64,000 bases of DNA from Synechococcus sp. CB0101 (GCF_000179235.2 NZ_CP039373.1:1209860-1273859); one strand, 5' to 3'; shown: positions 1 through 9,254, numbered from the stretch's first letter. Made by a program: numbers and translations. The notes: generated by a model not told the origin, from the sequence alone.

Positions 1-398
1 GGGAAACCGGCTGTGTGGGCTACCTGTTTGAGCACCGCAGCGTGGTGCGGCTGGTGCAGCCTGGCCTGGCGGAGGACACACTCCTGGAGCAGCTGCTGGA
101 GCTGGAAGAGCAGGGTGGCCCGGCCGTGATCAGCTACGAGCTCGACCCCGATGGCGCCGAAGTGCTGGGCGCTTTTGAGCAGCTGGAAGCCCTCCAGGAC
201 GGCCTGCGCAACCAAGGTTTGCCAGTGAGCAGCTGGGAGCACCGCTGGATCGCCAGCACCCCCTGCAAATTGGAAGATCCCCAGGCCTTGGCCGGCTGCC
301 TGAAGCTGCTGGATGCCCTCGAAGAACTCGATGACGTGCGCAGCGTGACGAGCAATCTCGAAGCCGATGAAGCTCTGATGGAGGCGGCCCTCAGCTGA
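1..398 (+). CDS. YebC/PmpR-family DNA-binding protein, 3' part only
   Basis: The gene begins before the window; about 131 C-terminal residues are visible, in frame from base 3. The family comprises YebC/PmpR/TACO1 proteins, which act as transcriptional regulators or help ribosomes through difficult stretches such as polyproline. The segment reads ETGCVGYLFE and later VTSNLE, matching the C-terminal YebC domain, which has a conserved glycine-rich SVxYLFE entry and a final VxxVxxN strand. It ends tail-to-tail with the minus-strand nagB gene, the two stop codons sharing the 8 bases TCAGCTGA. The family call is good; the exact role (regulator or translation factor) cannot be settled from the fragment. 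Confidence 0.85.
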   Translation, partial: ETGCVGYLFEHRSVVRLVQPGLAEDTLLEQLLELEEQGGPAVISYELDPDGAEVLGAFEQLEALQDGLRNQGLPVSSWEHRWIASTPCKLEDPQALAGCLKLLDALEELDDVRSVTSNLEADEALMEAALS

Positions 399-1179
399 GC
401 TCCAGCTGCGCTGCGGCAGCCCGGTCCACCACCACCTCCAGGCATGGATGCCGCTGCAGCCAGCTGGCCGGCACCTCCGGGCAGGGGGGCTCCAGCAGCG
501 TCCGCCGCAGGATCTCGGCCTTGGCGGCGCCGGTCACCACCAGCAGCAGCCGGCGGGCCGCAAGGATCTCCGCCGTGCCCAGGGTGATCGCCCGGGCAGG
601 CACAGCAGCTGGATCGCCCCCAAAGGCCCCAGCGTTCTGCTGGCGCGTGGCGAGGCTGAGACTGAGACAGCGGCAGGGCTCAGCCTCCGAGCACGGCGGT
701 TCGTTGAAGCCCACATGGCCGTTGCTACCGAGCCCCAGCAGTTGCAAATCAATGCCGCCGGCCGCCGCCACGGCGGCGCTGTAGCGATGAGCCTCGGCAT
801 CTGGATCGAGCGCCAGACCATCAGGAATCGCCAGGCATCCAGGCTCGAGCTGCAACGGCCCGGCTAGCTGCCGCTGCATGAATGCCGCGAACGACTGGGG
901 GTGATCCGGCCCCAGTCCCACGTATTCATCGAGGTTGAAACTGCACCAACGGCGCAACAGCGCCTGCCGTTGCGGCATCGCCAGGCCCAACAACCGTTGC
1001 CGCAGAACGGCATACACCGGTTCCATCGTGCGGCCCGTGGCCAGACCCAGCACAACCGCCTGCTCTAGGGCTTGATGCAGACGCTCCGCCACACAAACCG
1101 CCACCGCTTCCGGATCAGCCTCCACCCACAACTGACGCTGCCAGGAGGGGGAGGCGAGGAATGTGGGGGATGCGATCAA
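391..1179 (-). CDS. nagB: Glucosamine-6-phosphate deaminase / 6-phosphogluconolactonase family
   Basis: A 262-aa protein of the NagB/RpiA/SugarP isomerase fold. It would convert glucosamine-6-phosphate to fructose-6-phosphate and ammonia in the cytosol, feeding recycled amino sugars into central metabolism. Visible motifs are GLATGRT near residue 46, FNLDEYVGL (catalytic Asp/Glu region), GLGSNGHVGFNEP (general base His) and ARAITLG near the C terminus, all typical of NagB rather than Pgl. Length fits the family. Its ATG overlaps the stop of the upstream SpoIID-like gene by four bases (ATGA), so the two are probably co-transcribed, which hints at peptidoglycan turnover. No signal peptide. Confidence 0.86.
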   Translation of the reverse strand: MIASPTFLASPSWQRQLWVEADPEAVAVCVAERLHQALEQAVVLGLATGRTMEPVYAVLRQRLLGLAMPQRQALLRRWCSFNLDEYVGLGPDHPQSFAAFMQRQLAGPLQLEPGCLAIPDGLALDPDAEAHRYSAAVAAAGGIDLQLLGLGSNGHVGFNEPPCSEAEPCRCLSLSLATRQQNAGAFGGDPAAVPARAITLGTAEILAARRLLLVVTGAAKAEILRRTLLEPPCPEVPASWLQRHPCLEVVVDRAAAAQLELS

Positions 1180-2597
1180 GGCGAAACGGCCAGAGAGCGC
1201 GGGCTGTCGTTCGTCCAGCCTCGCCCAGCAGCGGTGGTGCGCGCCAGCTCGCTGTAGGGCTGCAGGGCCGTGCCTCGGTAGTAGTGCTTGAGGATCGAAC
1301 TGAACGACTCACCGCGCTGGGCCATCGCCAGCGCCCCCCACTGGCTCATCCCCACGCCATGGCCGAAGCCACGGCCCACAGCCACCAGCTGCACCACCTC
1401 CGGGGTCTTGGTGGAGGGCACCGGCAGGGAGAAGGCCGGCAGAGGCGGTGGCGGCAAAACGGGCACAACAGCCGTAGCGGCATCCGACTGCGAGCCAGTC
1501 AGGAGCGGCACCGCGCCAGCGGCAGGAACGGGCGCCGTTGCGTCAGCGGTGGGCACCAACTCAAAACGCACCCAAGTGCTTTTCAGACCCAAGCGGGAGC
1601 GCAACTGAGCACCAGTCAGCGACAGCTGGCCGCTAGGCCCCACCACCCGGGCTTGCCGCACACGGCCGGTGGGCGTGGTGGACACCACATCGATACCCAG
1701 GGCTCCACCGAGCTCCGGAAACGCTCGCTGCAAGCGGGAGCGATCGAGGGGCAAACGCCAATCGCGCACTGGTGAAGCCTGATCAAAATCCGGCACGCTC
1801 ACCAGGTACGGCAACTGCCGCGGCCACAGATCGCCGCTGCTCTCGGTGCTGCCGCCGCTGCTGCTGTGAAAGACCGCGTCGATCAGGGCGTTGTTGTAAG
1901 TGAGCACCAAGCCCTGGGTGGCCTGCACCGCCGCGTGGGTCGAGGGGGTCTCCGCTTCCACGCCCTTGTACACCTGGCTGGCGGTAGTGGCCTGCACATC
2001 GAAGACCGCCGAGCGCTTTCTGGCCTTGAGGGCATAGGTGCGGGCAGCCACAGCCTGGGCCTGAAGCGCTTCCTGGGGCCAACTGGCTGGCATTTCGCTG
2101 CCCACCACGCTGGGCAGATAGGTCTCCAAAGGCACGTGGTTCACCGCCTGGAGCTGCCCGCCCTGCGGAATGAGCTGCAGGCGGCCGCGGTAGCGACGCT
2201 GGCCAACCCATACACCTGGGTCAGGCTCTTCGGCACCAGCCAGCGCCTCCAGCCACACCTGCCGCAGCTGCCATTGCTCGCTGTCGGATCCATCTGCATG
2301 CACCAGCCGCAGCCAAGTGCCATCGACGGAGGCCTGGAGCACCACCTGGCCGCTGAACTCCTCCAGGACCCGTCCCTGGGCATCGCGCAACCGCAAACCT
2401 GCGGCCGAGAGCGCAGGTCGAAGCCGTGCCTCCTGCCCTTGCACCACCAACACCCGCAGCACGGGTTCGCCGGCCTGGCTGGCGGCAGCTGATCGGCTCG
2501 CCTGGGGCTGAGCCGAACGGGCCATCACCCCCTGGGGCGCCAACAGCGGAGCCAGCACGAGGAGCGCTCCCAGCGGCAGGCGTCTCAAGCGAGCCAT
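1176..2597 (-). CDS. SpoIID/LytB-domain exported protein
   Basis: A 473-aa protein whose central region carries the SpoIID core: a Pro-rich [13 protein letters not shown] strand followed by [10 protein letters not shown], the conserved signature around the catalytic Glu. SpoIID proteins are lytic transglycosylases acting on denuded glycan strands; cyanobacterial homologues are widespread and not linked to sporulation. The N terminus ([10 protein letters not shown], hydrophobic run, APQGVMA) looks like a signal peptide. I chose ATG at 2597; a TTG at 2615 would add six residues before the signal. A low-complexity Pro/Ala insert of roughly 60 residues lies before a C-terminal [15 protein letters not shown] motif, diagnostic of the family. 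Coupled to nagB by an ATGA overlap. Confidence 0.85.
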   Translation of the reverse strand: MARLRRLPLGALLVLAPLLAPQGVMARSAQPQASRSAAASQAGEPVLRVLVVQGQEARLRPALSAAGLRLRDAQGRVLEEFSGQVVLQASVDGTWLRLVHADGSDSEQWQLRQVWLEALAGAEEPDPGVWVGQRRYRGRLQLIPQGGQLQAVNHVPLETYLPSVVGSEMPASWPQEALQAQAVAARTYALKARKRSAVFDVQATTASQVYKGVEAETPSTHAAVQATQGLVLTYNNALIDAVFHSSSGGSTESSGDLWPRQLPYLVSVPDFDQASPVRDWRLPLDRSRLQRAFPELGGALGIDVVSTTPTGRVRQARVVGPSGQLSLTGAQLRSRLGLKSTWVRFELVPTADATAPVPAAGAVPLLTGSQSDAATAVVPVLPPPPLPAFSLPVPSTKTPEVVQLVAVGRGFGHGVGMSQWGALAMAQRGESFSSILKHYYRGTALQPYSELARTTAAGRGWTNDSPRSLAVSP

Positions 2598-2714
2598 CGC
2601 GGGCCAAACAGGCAAGGCAGGCCATTGTTACGAGTGGATGGGCATCTCGCCAGTGCCAGCCGTCGACGCCGTGGCACCATCGGATCAGTCACACCGGGGA
2701 GCCTCCGGCCGGCC

Positions 2715-3665
2715 GTGCAGGTCACCTTCCTCGGCACCAGTTCCGGCGTCCCCACCCGCGGCCGCAACGTATCGGCCGTGGCCCTGCGCCTGCCGCAACG
2801 GGCCGAGCTCTGGCTGTTCGACTGCGGGGAAGGCACGCAGCACCAGTTCCTGCGCAGCGAGCTGCGGGTGAGCCAGCTCCGGCGGATCTTCGTGACCCAC
2901 ATGCATGGGGATCACGTGTTCGGCCTGCCGGGGCTGCTAGCCAGCCTGGGGCTGGCGGGCACCTGCAATGGGATCGACCTCTACGGCCCCGATCCTCTGC
3001 GGGACTACCTCGAGGGTGTTCTGCGCACCTCCTCCACCCGCATCGGTTACCCGCTGCGGAGCCATCGCGTCAAAGACGCCGCCAGCAGCGGTGCCCTGCT
3101 GCTCGATGACGATGACATCACCGTGCGTTGCACGAAGCTGATCCACCGGGTTCCGGCCTACGCCTATCGGGTGGACCAGAAACCACGCGCCGGCCGCTTT
3201 GACGTGGAGCAGGCCCGTGCGCTTGGGATCGCGCCTGGACCGGTCTACGCCGAGCTCAAGGCCGGCCGCGAGGTCGTGCTCGATGACGGCCGGATCATCA
3301 ACGGCGCCAGCCTCTGCGGCCCGGAACGCCCCGGCTGCAGCGTTGTCTACTGCACCGACACCGTGTTCAGCGAAGCGGCGGTGGAGCTGGCCCAGGGGGC
3401 CGACCTGCTGATCCACGAGAGCACCTTCGCCCACGCCGAAGCGGAGATGGCCTTCGCCCGCCAGCACTCCACCAGCACCATGGCCGCGCAAACCGCCTTG
3501 GCTGCAGGGGTGAAGCAGCTGATGCTCACTCACCTGAGCCCGCGCTACGTGCCGGGTAATCCCGTCACCCCCGACGACCTGCTCAACGAAGCCCGGGCGA
3601 TCTTCCCCAACACCGAGCTGGCCAAAGACTTCCTCAGCGTTGAAATCGCCCCGGAAGACAGCTGA
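2715..3665 (+). CDS. rnz: Ribonuclease Z (tRNA 3'-end endonuclease)
   Basis: A 316-aa metallo-beta-lactamase-fold nuclease that removes 3' trailers from pre-tRNAs, needed here because the window's tRNA gene lacks an encoded CCA. The protein opens with [14 protein letters not shown], the usual RNase Z N terminus, so GTG at 2715 is preferred although the frame is open to 2625. Zinc ligands are seen in [13 protein letters not shown] (HxHxDH), CTDT, and a late HLSPRY. The length matches the bacterial short form. It is transcribed away from the SpoIID-like gene, and psbV follows about 110 bases later, probably with its own promoter. Confidence 0.93.
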   Translation: MQVTFLGTSSGVPTRGRNVSAVALRLPQRAELWLFDCGEGTQHQFLRSELRVSQLRRIFVTHMHGDHVFGLPGLLASLGLAGTCNGIDLYGPDPLRDYLEGVLRTSSTRIGYPLRSHRVKDAASSGALLLDDDDITVRCTKLIHRVPAYAYRVDQKPRAGRFDVEQARALGIAPGPVYAELKAGREVVLDDGRIINGASLCGPERPGCSVVYCTDTVFSEAAVELAQGADLLIHESTFAHAEAEMAFARQHSTSTMAAQTALAAGVKQLMLTHLSPRYVPGNPVTPDDLLNEARAIFPNTELAKDFLSVEIAPEDS

Positions 3666-3772
3666 GGCTGCAACAGTTCGTGAGTGCCTGGCGCTGCGCC
3701 AACCAGCAGGCCCATCGGCCGTGATACAAGGGCTCTGGCGCGGTCTCTACCGCCACCTTGCCGGCTTTTTCG

Positions 3773-4282
3773 ATGGCCTCTTCCTTCTCTTCTGCCCTCC
3801 GGACCCTGGCCCGGATGCTGGTTCTGCCCCTGGCGCTGCTGGTGGGTCTGGCCGGCCCCGCGCAGGCTGCCCAGTGGACCGCTGACCAGCTCACCGTTCC
3901 CGTCAACGCCGACGGTGCTTCGGTGACCTTCAGCGAACAGGAAGTCAAAGCGGGCCGCAAGATCTTCAACAGCAGCTGCGGTGAGTGCCACGCCGGTGGC
4001 ATCACCAAGACCAACCAAAACGTGGGCCTCGATCCCGAGACCCTGGCCCTTGCCACACCCGCCCGCGACAACGTGGACGCCCTGGTGGACTACATGAAAG
4101 ACCCCACCAGCTACGACGGCGAGTACAGCATTGCCGACGTGCACCCCAGCATCCGCAGTAGCGATGTTTTCGTGAAGATGCGCGATCTCAGCGACGAAGA
4201 CCTGCGCCTGATGGCCGGCTTCATCCTGGTCGCCCCCAAAGTGCAGGGCGCCCAGTGGGGCGGCGGCAAGATCTATTTCTGA
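3773..4282 (+). CDS. psbV: Photosystem II cytochrome c-550
   Basis: A 169-aa precursor of the extrinsic lumenal subunit PsbV, which stabilises the Mn4CaO5 cluster of photosystem II. Residues 1-32 form a Sec signal peptide ending GPAQA; the mature protein starts AQWTADQL. The single haem site is CGECH (about residues 69-73), and a later VHPSI segment supplies the probable distal haem ligand. The C terminus is the family's GGKIYF. ATG at 3773 is chosen over an upstream TTG because it gives a standard signal peptide. A strong Rho-independent terminator follows directly, so psbV is likely monocistronic. Export and haem attachment would use the CcdA/CcsB genes near 59-61 kb. Confidence 0.96.
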   Translation: MASSFSSALRTLARMLVLPLALLVGLAGPAQAAQWTADQLTVPVNADGASVTFSEQEVKAGRKIFNSSCGECHAGGITKTNQNVGLDPETLALATPARDNVDALVDYMKDPTSYDGEYSIADVHPSIRSSDVFVKMRDLSDEDLRLMAGFILVAPKVQGAQWGGGKIYF

Positions 4283-4306
4283 TCTAGTTGCTCGTTGACT
4301 CTCTTC

Positions 4307-4338
4307 AGACCCCTCCAGCCGGAGGGGTCTTTTTTTTG
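4307..4338 (+). terminator. Rho-independent terminator of psbV
   Basis: A perfect 10-bp stem AGACCCCTCC / GGAGGGGTCT with an AGCC loop (4307-4330), followed by a run of eight T residues. It lies 24 bases after the psbV stop and just before the end of the oppositely oriented gene at 4343. Confidence 0.93.
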
Positions 4339-4342
4339 ATCC

Positions 4343-4780
4343 TCACGGATCGAGCGGCGGCGGGCTGACGTTCTCAGGCTCGAAGGAGGTGGGTTGCTTG
4401 CTGTACCACCACTCCTGCAGGGGCCCGCTGAGCCGCAGCGAAAACAACGTGAGCACGGTGACGGTGGGCCTGGAACCCGGCTGCAGCAGCTCCACCGCAT
4501 AGGAGGGGCAGCGGCGGGCGGCCAGATCGGCCACGAAGCGGCGCCCCACCCGCCGCCAACTGGGCTCCTTGCTACGCCAGGCGATGCGGCAGCAGGGCCA
4601 GGGGAGCTCCTCGCGATCAAACAGACGACAGCAGGGCCCGAGCACCCGAAAGCTGTACTGCCCGCCGGGGCTGGTGTGCTCCGTGCCGTGGGCATAGAGC
4701 GCCTGCACCTGAGGTGGCGTGGATGCCGAGGTGGAAGCAGCGGTCACGGCGAGCAAAGCGCTTAAAGACAAAAAAACCAC
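4343..4780 (-). CDS. Cys-rich exported protein of unknown function
   Basis: A conserved-looking reading frame of up to 145 aa that I cannot assign to a named family. The N terminus is hydrophobic with an Ala/Ser-rich stretch (LSALLAVTAAS), consistent with a signal peptide, so the product is probably periplasmic or lumenal. The mature part contains two PCCR motifs about 16 residues apart plus a further Cys (RRCPSY), a pattern suggesting disulfides or metal binding. The start is uncertain: GTG at 4780 lies inside the petF terminator and no ATG is available upstream before a stop; a TTG at 4771 would still leave a signal peptide. It lies downstream of petF on the same strand. Confidence 0.55.
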   Translation of the reverse strand: MVFLSLSALLAVTAASTSASTPPQVQALYAHGTEHTSPGGQYSFRVLGPCCRLFDREELPWPCCRIAWRSKEPSWRRVGRRFVADLAARRCPSYAVELLQPGSRPTVTVLTLFSLRLSGPLQEWWYSKQPTSFEPENVSPPPLDP

Positions 4781-4793
4781 CCCGAAGGGTGGT
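4770..4793 (-). terminator. Rho-independent terminator downstream of petF
   Basis: Read on the minus strand, a 7-bp stem ACCACCC / GGGTGGT closes a TTCG tetraloop (an exceptionally stable cUUCGg-type loop) and is followed by seven T residues. It begins about 50 bases after the petF stop. The hairpin overlaps the start region of the next minus-strand gene, so that gene would need either read-through or its own very close promoter. Confidence 0.88.
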
Positions 4794-4842
4794 GGCGTGA
4801 AGCGAAACAGACAGGGCGTGAAGGGTCACGCCCAGCTGGAGC

Positions 4843-5142
4843 TCAGTACAGCTCTTCTTCGGCGTGGGTCTTGATGGTGCAGTCGCTGGTGGGGTAGGCC
4901 ACGCAGGTGAGCACGAAACCAGCTTCGATCTGGTCGTCGTCGAGGAAGCTCTGGTCCGACTGGTCCACGGTGCCAGCGGTGATCTTGCCGGCGCAGGTGC
5001 TGCAGGCACCAGCACGGCAGGAGTAGGGGAGGTCGATGCCCTGCTCTTCAGCGGCGTCGAGGATGTACTGGTCGTCGGGAACCTCGATGGTCTTGTTGAG
5101 GCCCTCTGCCTCGCTGATGAGGGTGACCTTGTAGGAAGCCAT
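4843..5142 (-). CDS. petF: Plant-type [2Fe-2S] ferredoxin
   Basis: A 99-aa soluble electron carrier that takes electrons from photosystem I and gives them to FNR, ferredoxin-thioredoxin reductase, nitrogen assimilation enzymes and others. The cluster ligands are Cys42, Cys47, Cys50 and Cys80 in [10 protein letters not shown] and VLTC, the exact plant-type spacing. The acidic C terminus (HAEEELY) is typical of PetF1. The ATG start gives MASYKVTLI, standard for the family. The 181-base space to prmA holds no gene; it contains a GGGAA/TTCCC inverted repeat near 5169-5180 in the probable 5' leader. A strong UUCG-loop terminator follows. Confidence 0.95.
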   Translation of the reverse strand: MASYKVTLISEAEGLNKTIEVPDDQYILDAAEEQGIDLPYSCRAGACSTCAGKITAGTVDQSDQSFLDDDQIEAGFVLTCVAYPTSDCTIKTHAEEELY

Positions 5143-5323
5143 GGAAGGGATTGGGGCTCACAGGCTCCTGGGAAAGTTCCCGGGCCCGTAGGACGGACCC
5201 TTCCTACATCCGCCAAGGTGTCGTTCTGGGGTTCTGAGGGCGTCTGGCCGCGAAGCCCAATCAGAACACAGGGCACAGATCAGCGTGCCTTATGCAACAT
5301 CAGCAGATCCGGGGCGCTGCTCT

Positions 5324-6247
5324 TCAGGCGCGCCGGATCGTCATCAAGCCCCACTGGCTCTGCTGAGCGGTGAGTTCCGCCTGCCAGCCCTGCTCCGCCA
5401 GAGCCTGCTCCAGCCGGGGCGCCTGGTCCACCAACAGGCCGCTAAGCAAGCCGAGACCATCGGCCGCAAGCACCGTGTGGAACTCCGGACACAGCGCCTC
5501 AATCACCGGGGCCAGGATGTTGCAGAGCAGGAGATCGGCCGGCTGGCCGCCCAGCAGCTCCGCCAGGCGCTCCACCGAGCCCAGCTCCACGGTGAGGCGA
5601 TCGGCAAAGCCACTCACCACCCCGTTGTCGCGGGTGGCTCGCACGGCGAGGGAGTCGGTATCGGCCGCAGCCACGCTGCTGGCGCCCTGAAGCAGGGCTG
5701 CAATGCCGAGGATGCCGCTGCCGCAACCCAGATCCGCCACACGGATCGGCCCCAGGTCGGGACGCTGCTCCGTACCGCGTTGCTGAGCCAACTGCTCGAT
5801 CGCCTCGAGGCAGAGGCGGGTGGTGGGATGGCTGCCGGTGCCGAAGGCGCTACCGGGATCCATGCGGATCACCAGGCGATCGGCGTGTTCCGGCGGCAAG
5901 TCGAGCCAAGCCGGCAGGATCAACAGCCGCTCCCCGACGGGATCGGCCTGCCAGTGCTGCTTCCAGCTAAGGCTCCAATCCTCGTCGTCCTGCTGCTCCC
6001 AGGCGATCGGCGGCAGGCTGAGGCCGAAGGTGTCGGCAAGGGGCGCCAGGGCCTGCTCCAGCTGCTGCCGTTCCGGCTCCGGCCAATCGGCTTCGGGAAG
6101 CCACGCCACCAGCTGCCGCTGATCCGGAGCCTCTGGGCGATGGCGCACCGCCACCCTCGGGATTCCGAGGGCGTTGAGCTTCCAGATCAGCGATTCTTCG
6201 AGCTCGGGAAGCGCGGGAAGCTCAAGCCGCCACCAGGAGAGCGTCAT
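5324..6247 (-). CDS. prmA: Ribosomal protein L11 methyltransferase
   Basis: A 307-aa SAM-dependent methyltransferase that trimethylates L11 on the large ribosomal subunit. An N-terminal substrate-recognition half is followed by the Rossmann half with MDPGSAFGTGSHPTT, the signature of PrmA, and ADLGCGSGILGIAAL (SAM motif I), then LLCNILAPVI (motif IV, NxL type). Length is normal for the family. It starts with ATG 18 bases after serA on the same strand, so the pair is likely an operon. The 3' end overlaps a GC-rich hairpin (about 5306-5341) without a T-run, of uncertain meaning. Confidence 0.93.
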   Translation of the reverse strand: MTLSWWRLELPALPELEESLIWKLNALGIPRVAVRHRPEAPDQRQLVAWLPEADWPEPERQQLEQALAPLADTFGLSLPPIAWEQQDDEDWSLSWKQHWQADPVGERLLILPAWLDLPPEHADRLVIRMDPGSAFGTGSHPTTRLCLEAIEQLAQQRGTEQRPDLGPIRVADLGCGSGILGIAALLQGASSVAAADTDSLAVRATRDNGVVSGFADRLTVELGSVERLAELLGGQPADLLLCNILAPVIEALCPEFHTVLAADGLGLLSGLLVDQAPRLEQALAEQGWQAELTAQQSQWGLMTIRRA

Positions 6248-6265
6248 CAGCGGGTGCCTCCGCCG

Positions 6266-7852
6266 TCAGAGGGTGACCGGATGGGCTTCCTGGATCCCCT
6301 CGATGCCGTGGATGGTGGCCAGCAGGCTGGCGGGCAAGGGATCGTCGAGGCTGAGCACCATCACGGCGTCGCCACGCACGATGCGGCGCCCCACCTGCAT
6401 CGAGGCGATATTCACGTTGTGCTCGCCCAGCACCGAGCCCAGGTTGCCGATGATGCCGGGCATGTCGCGGTGACGGGTGAACAGCATGTGGCGGCTGGGG
6501 GCCACGTTCACCGGGAACTCATCGATGGTGGTGATGCGCAGCTCGCCATCGGCGAACACCGCTCCGGTCACGGTGTGATTGCCATTGGCGCCCTTGGAGC
6601 TCAGCTGCAGCGAACCGCCGGCGAAGTCGCGGGCGGCATCGTCCTTCACCTCGAGCACGTGGATGCCGCGGTCTTTGGCCTCTAGGCCGGCGTTCACGTA
6701 GTTGATCGAATCGCCGAGGGCGGTGGACAGCAGGCCCTTCAGGGCCGCAATCACCAGGGGCTGGGCCGGATGGCTGGCGAATTCGCCCTGCAGCCGCACT
6801 TCCAGCTCGCTGATCTGACCGCCGGCGAGCTGGCTGAGCAGCTGACCCAGGGTTTCCGCCAGCTGCAGATGGGGCTTGAGCTGCTCCATCACCTCGGCGT
6901 TGAGGCCGGGAATGTTCACGGCGCTGCGGGCCGGCAGGCCCAGCAGCACGTCGCGAATCTGCTCGGCCACATCGATGGCCACGTTTTCCTGGGCCTCCTC
7001 GGTGGAAGCGCCGAGGTGCGGGGTGAGGATCAGCCGCTCGCTCACGCTGCGCAGCGCTGAATCAGCCTCCAAGGGCTCTTTGGCGTACACATCGAGGGCA
7101 GCGCCGGCGATCACACCCTTCTCCACCGCTTCGGCGATGGCCGACTCATCGATGATGCCGCCGCGGGCACAGTTCACGATGCGCGCCGTGGGCTTCATCG
7201 TGCGCAGCAGCTCCGCATTCACCAGGTTTTCGGTGTCGGGGGTGCGAGGAAGGTGCAGGCTCACGTAATCGGCCTCGGCGAACAGCTCCGCCAACGGCAG
7301 CAGCTTCACCTGCATCTGCTGGGCGCGCTCGGGCGACACGAACGGGTCATAGGCCAGCAACTCCATGCCCATGGCCTTGGCCACCCGAGCTACATGGGAG
7401 CCGATCTTTCCCAGACCCACCACACCGAGCTTCTTCTTGTAAAGCTCGTTGCCCACATATTTTTTGCGGTCCCAGCCGCCGGCCATGGTGCTCACGTGCG
7501 CATGGGGCACATGGCGCGACAGCGACAGCATCAGCGCCAGCGCATGCTCTGCGGCGGCGATGGTGTTGCCTTCGGGTGAATTCACCACGATCACGCCACG
7601 CTTGGTGGCGGCGGGTACATCCACGTTGTCCACGCCCACACCAGCGCGGCCAATGATCCGCAGCTTGCCGGCGGCTTCGATGATGTCGGCCGTCACGGTG
7701 GTGCCGGAGCGAATCATCAGCGCGTCGTAGTCGCCGATGATCTCCTTGAGCTGCTCGGGCGGTAAGCCCGTGCGCACATCCACCTGAGCCACCTGCGACA
7801 GGATGTCGATCCCTGTCTGATCAATGGGATCGGAAACCAGAACCTTCGTCAT
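6266..7852 (-). CDS. serA: D-3-phosphoglycerate dehydrogenase
   Basis: A 528-aa enzyme catalysing the first committed step of the phosphorylated serine pathway, oxidising 3-phosphoglycerate with NAD. Domain order: substrate-binding half with RSGTTV, Rossmann half with GVVGLGKIG (residues about 144-151) and NCARGGIIDE (catalytic Arg region), the ASB intervening domain, and a C-terminal ACT domain ending in SLDDPLP...EAHPVTL. This is the long 'type I' SerA architecture usual in cyanobacteria. ATG at 7852 gives MTKVLVSDP, the family N terminus; the frame stays open further upstream but without homology. Followed by prmA at 18 bases. The ACT domain is likely used for serine feedback. Confidence 0.96.
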   Translation of the reverse strand: MTKVLVSDPIDQTGIDILSQVAQVDVRTGLPPEQLKEIIGDYDALMIRSGTTVTADIIEAAGKLRIIGRAGVGVDNVDVPAATKRGVIVVNSPEGNTIAAAEHALALMLSLSRHVPHAHVSTMAGGWDRKKYVGNELYKKKLGVVGLGKIGSHVARVAKAMGMELLAYDPFVSPERAQQMQVKLLPLAELFAEADYVSLHLPRTPDTENLVNAELLRTMKPTARIVNCARGGIIDESAIAEAVEKGVIAGAALDVYAKEPLEADSALRSVSERLILTPHLGASTEEAQENVAIDVAEQIRDVLLGLPARSAVNIPGLNAEVMEQLKPHLQLAETLGQLLSQLAGGQISELEVRLQGEFASHPAQPLVIAALKGLLSTALGDSINYVNAGLEAKDRGIHVLEVKDDAARDFAGGSLQLSSKGANGNHTVTGAVFADGELRITTIDEFPVNVAPSRHMLFTRHRDMPGIIGNLGSVLGEHNVNIASMQVGRRIVRGDAVMVLSLDDPLPASLLATIHGIEGIQEAHPVTL

Positions 7853-7949
7853 GACCCGGCGGGGTGGGGGCGGCCGGAGGTGAAGTGTAGAGAGGGGGGT
7901 CTCACCCCCATCTCGCAGGAGAGAATCAACCCTTCTCAGGGCCGGGTTC

Positions 7950-8453
7950 GTGGGCAGCAGCGTGGTGGTGGTGGTAGCGGAGCGCAAACGGCTGCGGCAG
8001 CTCAACACGGAATTGAGCCAGCTCACCCCGCCCCCGCAGCGGCTGGTGGCCATCGGCCAAGGGGAAACCGACATCGCCGAGATCGCTGATCTCAATCCCG
8101 CCCTCGCGCGCCGGCTGCGTCAGCGGCGCATGGCCACGTGGTTGATCCCCTTTGGATTCTTCGCGGGCCTCACCTTCACCTTCATCACCGACCTCGACAC
8201 CTTCGCCTTCGCTGGCTCGATCGGCTCCCACCTAATCGGTGGCCTGCTGGGACTGGGATCGGGCTGGATGGGCAGCTTCGCCGCCGCCGCCAGCGTTAGC
8301 TCCGATGTGGACGACCGGGTGCGGGCCCTGCGCAACCGGCTTGAGGAGGGCAACTGGCTGCTGCTGGTGGAAATGCCGAGCGGTGTTGAGATCCCCTGGA
8401 CCCGTCTGCAGGAAGGGCGGCCCAAAGCGGTGGTGCGCCTCAACGACAACTGA
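7950..8453 (+). CDS. Conserved membrane protein of unknown function
   Basis: A 167-aa protein I do not recognise by name. It has an N-terminal charged helix (AERKRLRQLNTEL), a basic patch RRLRQRRM, then two hydrophobic segments around residues 62-80 and 90-112 separated by a short acidic turn, and a soluble C-terminal tail. The second segment is Gly-rich (LIGGLLGLGSGWMGSF), as in small glycine-zipper membrane proteins. GTG at 7950 is the first plausible start; GTG codons just downstream are alternatives. It ends 9 bases before the S4-domain gene on the same strand, so the two are probably co-transcribed, and it is divergent from serA (97-base gap). Confidence 0.7.
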   Translation: MGSSVVVVVAERKRLRQLNTELSQLTPPPQRLVAIGQGETDIAEIADLNPALARRLRQRRMATWLIPFGFFAGLTFTFITDLDTFAFAGSIGSHLIGGLLGLGSGWMGSFAAAASVSSDVDDRVRALRNRLEEGNWLLLVEMPSGVEIPWTRLQEGRPKAVVRLNDN

Positions 8454-8462
8454 GGACCCGCG

Positions 8463-9254
8463 ATGCTGCCGCGCGACACCTTGCTCAAGGGGAGCCGCCG
8501 CCCGCAGGAGCTGGCGGGCCTGATCGATCTGGCGGAGCAGGCGCTGCGCACCTGGGAGCCCTGCTGGAGCGACTTCGTGGATGCGGAACTCAAGGAAGAA
8601 GCGGAGGCCCGTCTCGGCGCCTTGAGCGAAGTGGACCTATGGGCCGATGGAGGCTGGCCCCAGGCGGAGCGCTGCCGGCTGCTGGTGCGCCGAGCGGATC
8701 AGGCCGATCTGGTGGATGCACCGGCCCCCCTGGCCGAAATCTGCGGACTGGTGGTGAGCGGCAACTTTCTGTTTGACCCCGCCGAGCCAGCCGATGTGCG
8801 CGAAGGGCTACGGCAAGCCGGGCTCCAAGACAGCGATCTGGGGGATGTGTGGATGCGAGGCGATCGGGGCGCCCAGGCCCTGATCCGCAAGGAAGCAGAA
8901 GTACTGGCCGACCAGCGTGAGGCGCAGGTGCGCAGCGTGCCGGTGCAGCTGCAGGTGGTGCCGTTGGAGCAGCTGCAGTGGCCGGCCAGCCGCGCACCCA
9001 AGCAGCTGAGCAGCGTGGAGGCCTCCCTGCGGCTCGATGCTGTGGCATCAGCCGGACTCGGTCTCTCCCGTAGCCGCATGGCCGACTTGATCCGCCAGGG
9101 ATCGGTGCGGGTGAACTGGCAGGTGATCACCAGCCCCAGCAAGGAGCTGCGCTGCGGTGATCGGGTGCGACTCGATGGACGCGGCGAGCTCGAAATCCTG
9201 GAGATTCAGCCCACCAAGCGGGATCGCTGGCGCCTGGTGATGCAGCGGCGCTGA
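8463..9254 (+). CDS. Photosystem II S4 domain protein
   Basis: A 263-aa protein matching the cyanobacterial/plant family called photosystem II S4 domain protein, related to YlmH. The C-terminal third is an S4 RNA-binding domain: SRSRMADLIRQGSVRVNW with a KELRCGDRVRLDGRGEL end. The N-terminal two-thirds resembles the YlmH-type domain with ISGNFLFDP-like and DLGDVWMRGDRGAQ motifs. YlmH homologues act in ribosome-associated quality control or cell division in Bacillus; in phototrophs the family name reflects its distribution and its role is unproven. Starts at ATG shortly after a membrane-protein gene; tRNA-Val follows 40 bases later. Confidence 0.85.
   Translation: MLPRDTLLKGSRRPQELAGLIDLAEQALRTWEPCWSDFVDAELKEEAEARLGALSEVDLWADGGWPQAERCRLLVRRADQADLVDAPAPLAEICGLVVSGNFLFDPAEPADVREGLRQAGLQDSDLGDVWMRGDRGAQALIRKEAEVLADQREAQVRSVPVQLQVVPLEQLQWPASRAPKQLSSVEASLRLDAVASAGLGLSRSRMADLIRQGSVRVNWQVITSPSKELRCGDRVRLDGRGELEILEIQPTKRDRWRLVMQRR

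Noticed and set aside
5285-6685. 466-aa plus-strand frame across prmA and the serA 3' end
   Set aside because: Overlaps two confident genes on the other strand, and the translated sequence is Gln/His/Arg-rich noise.
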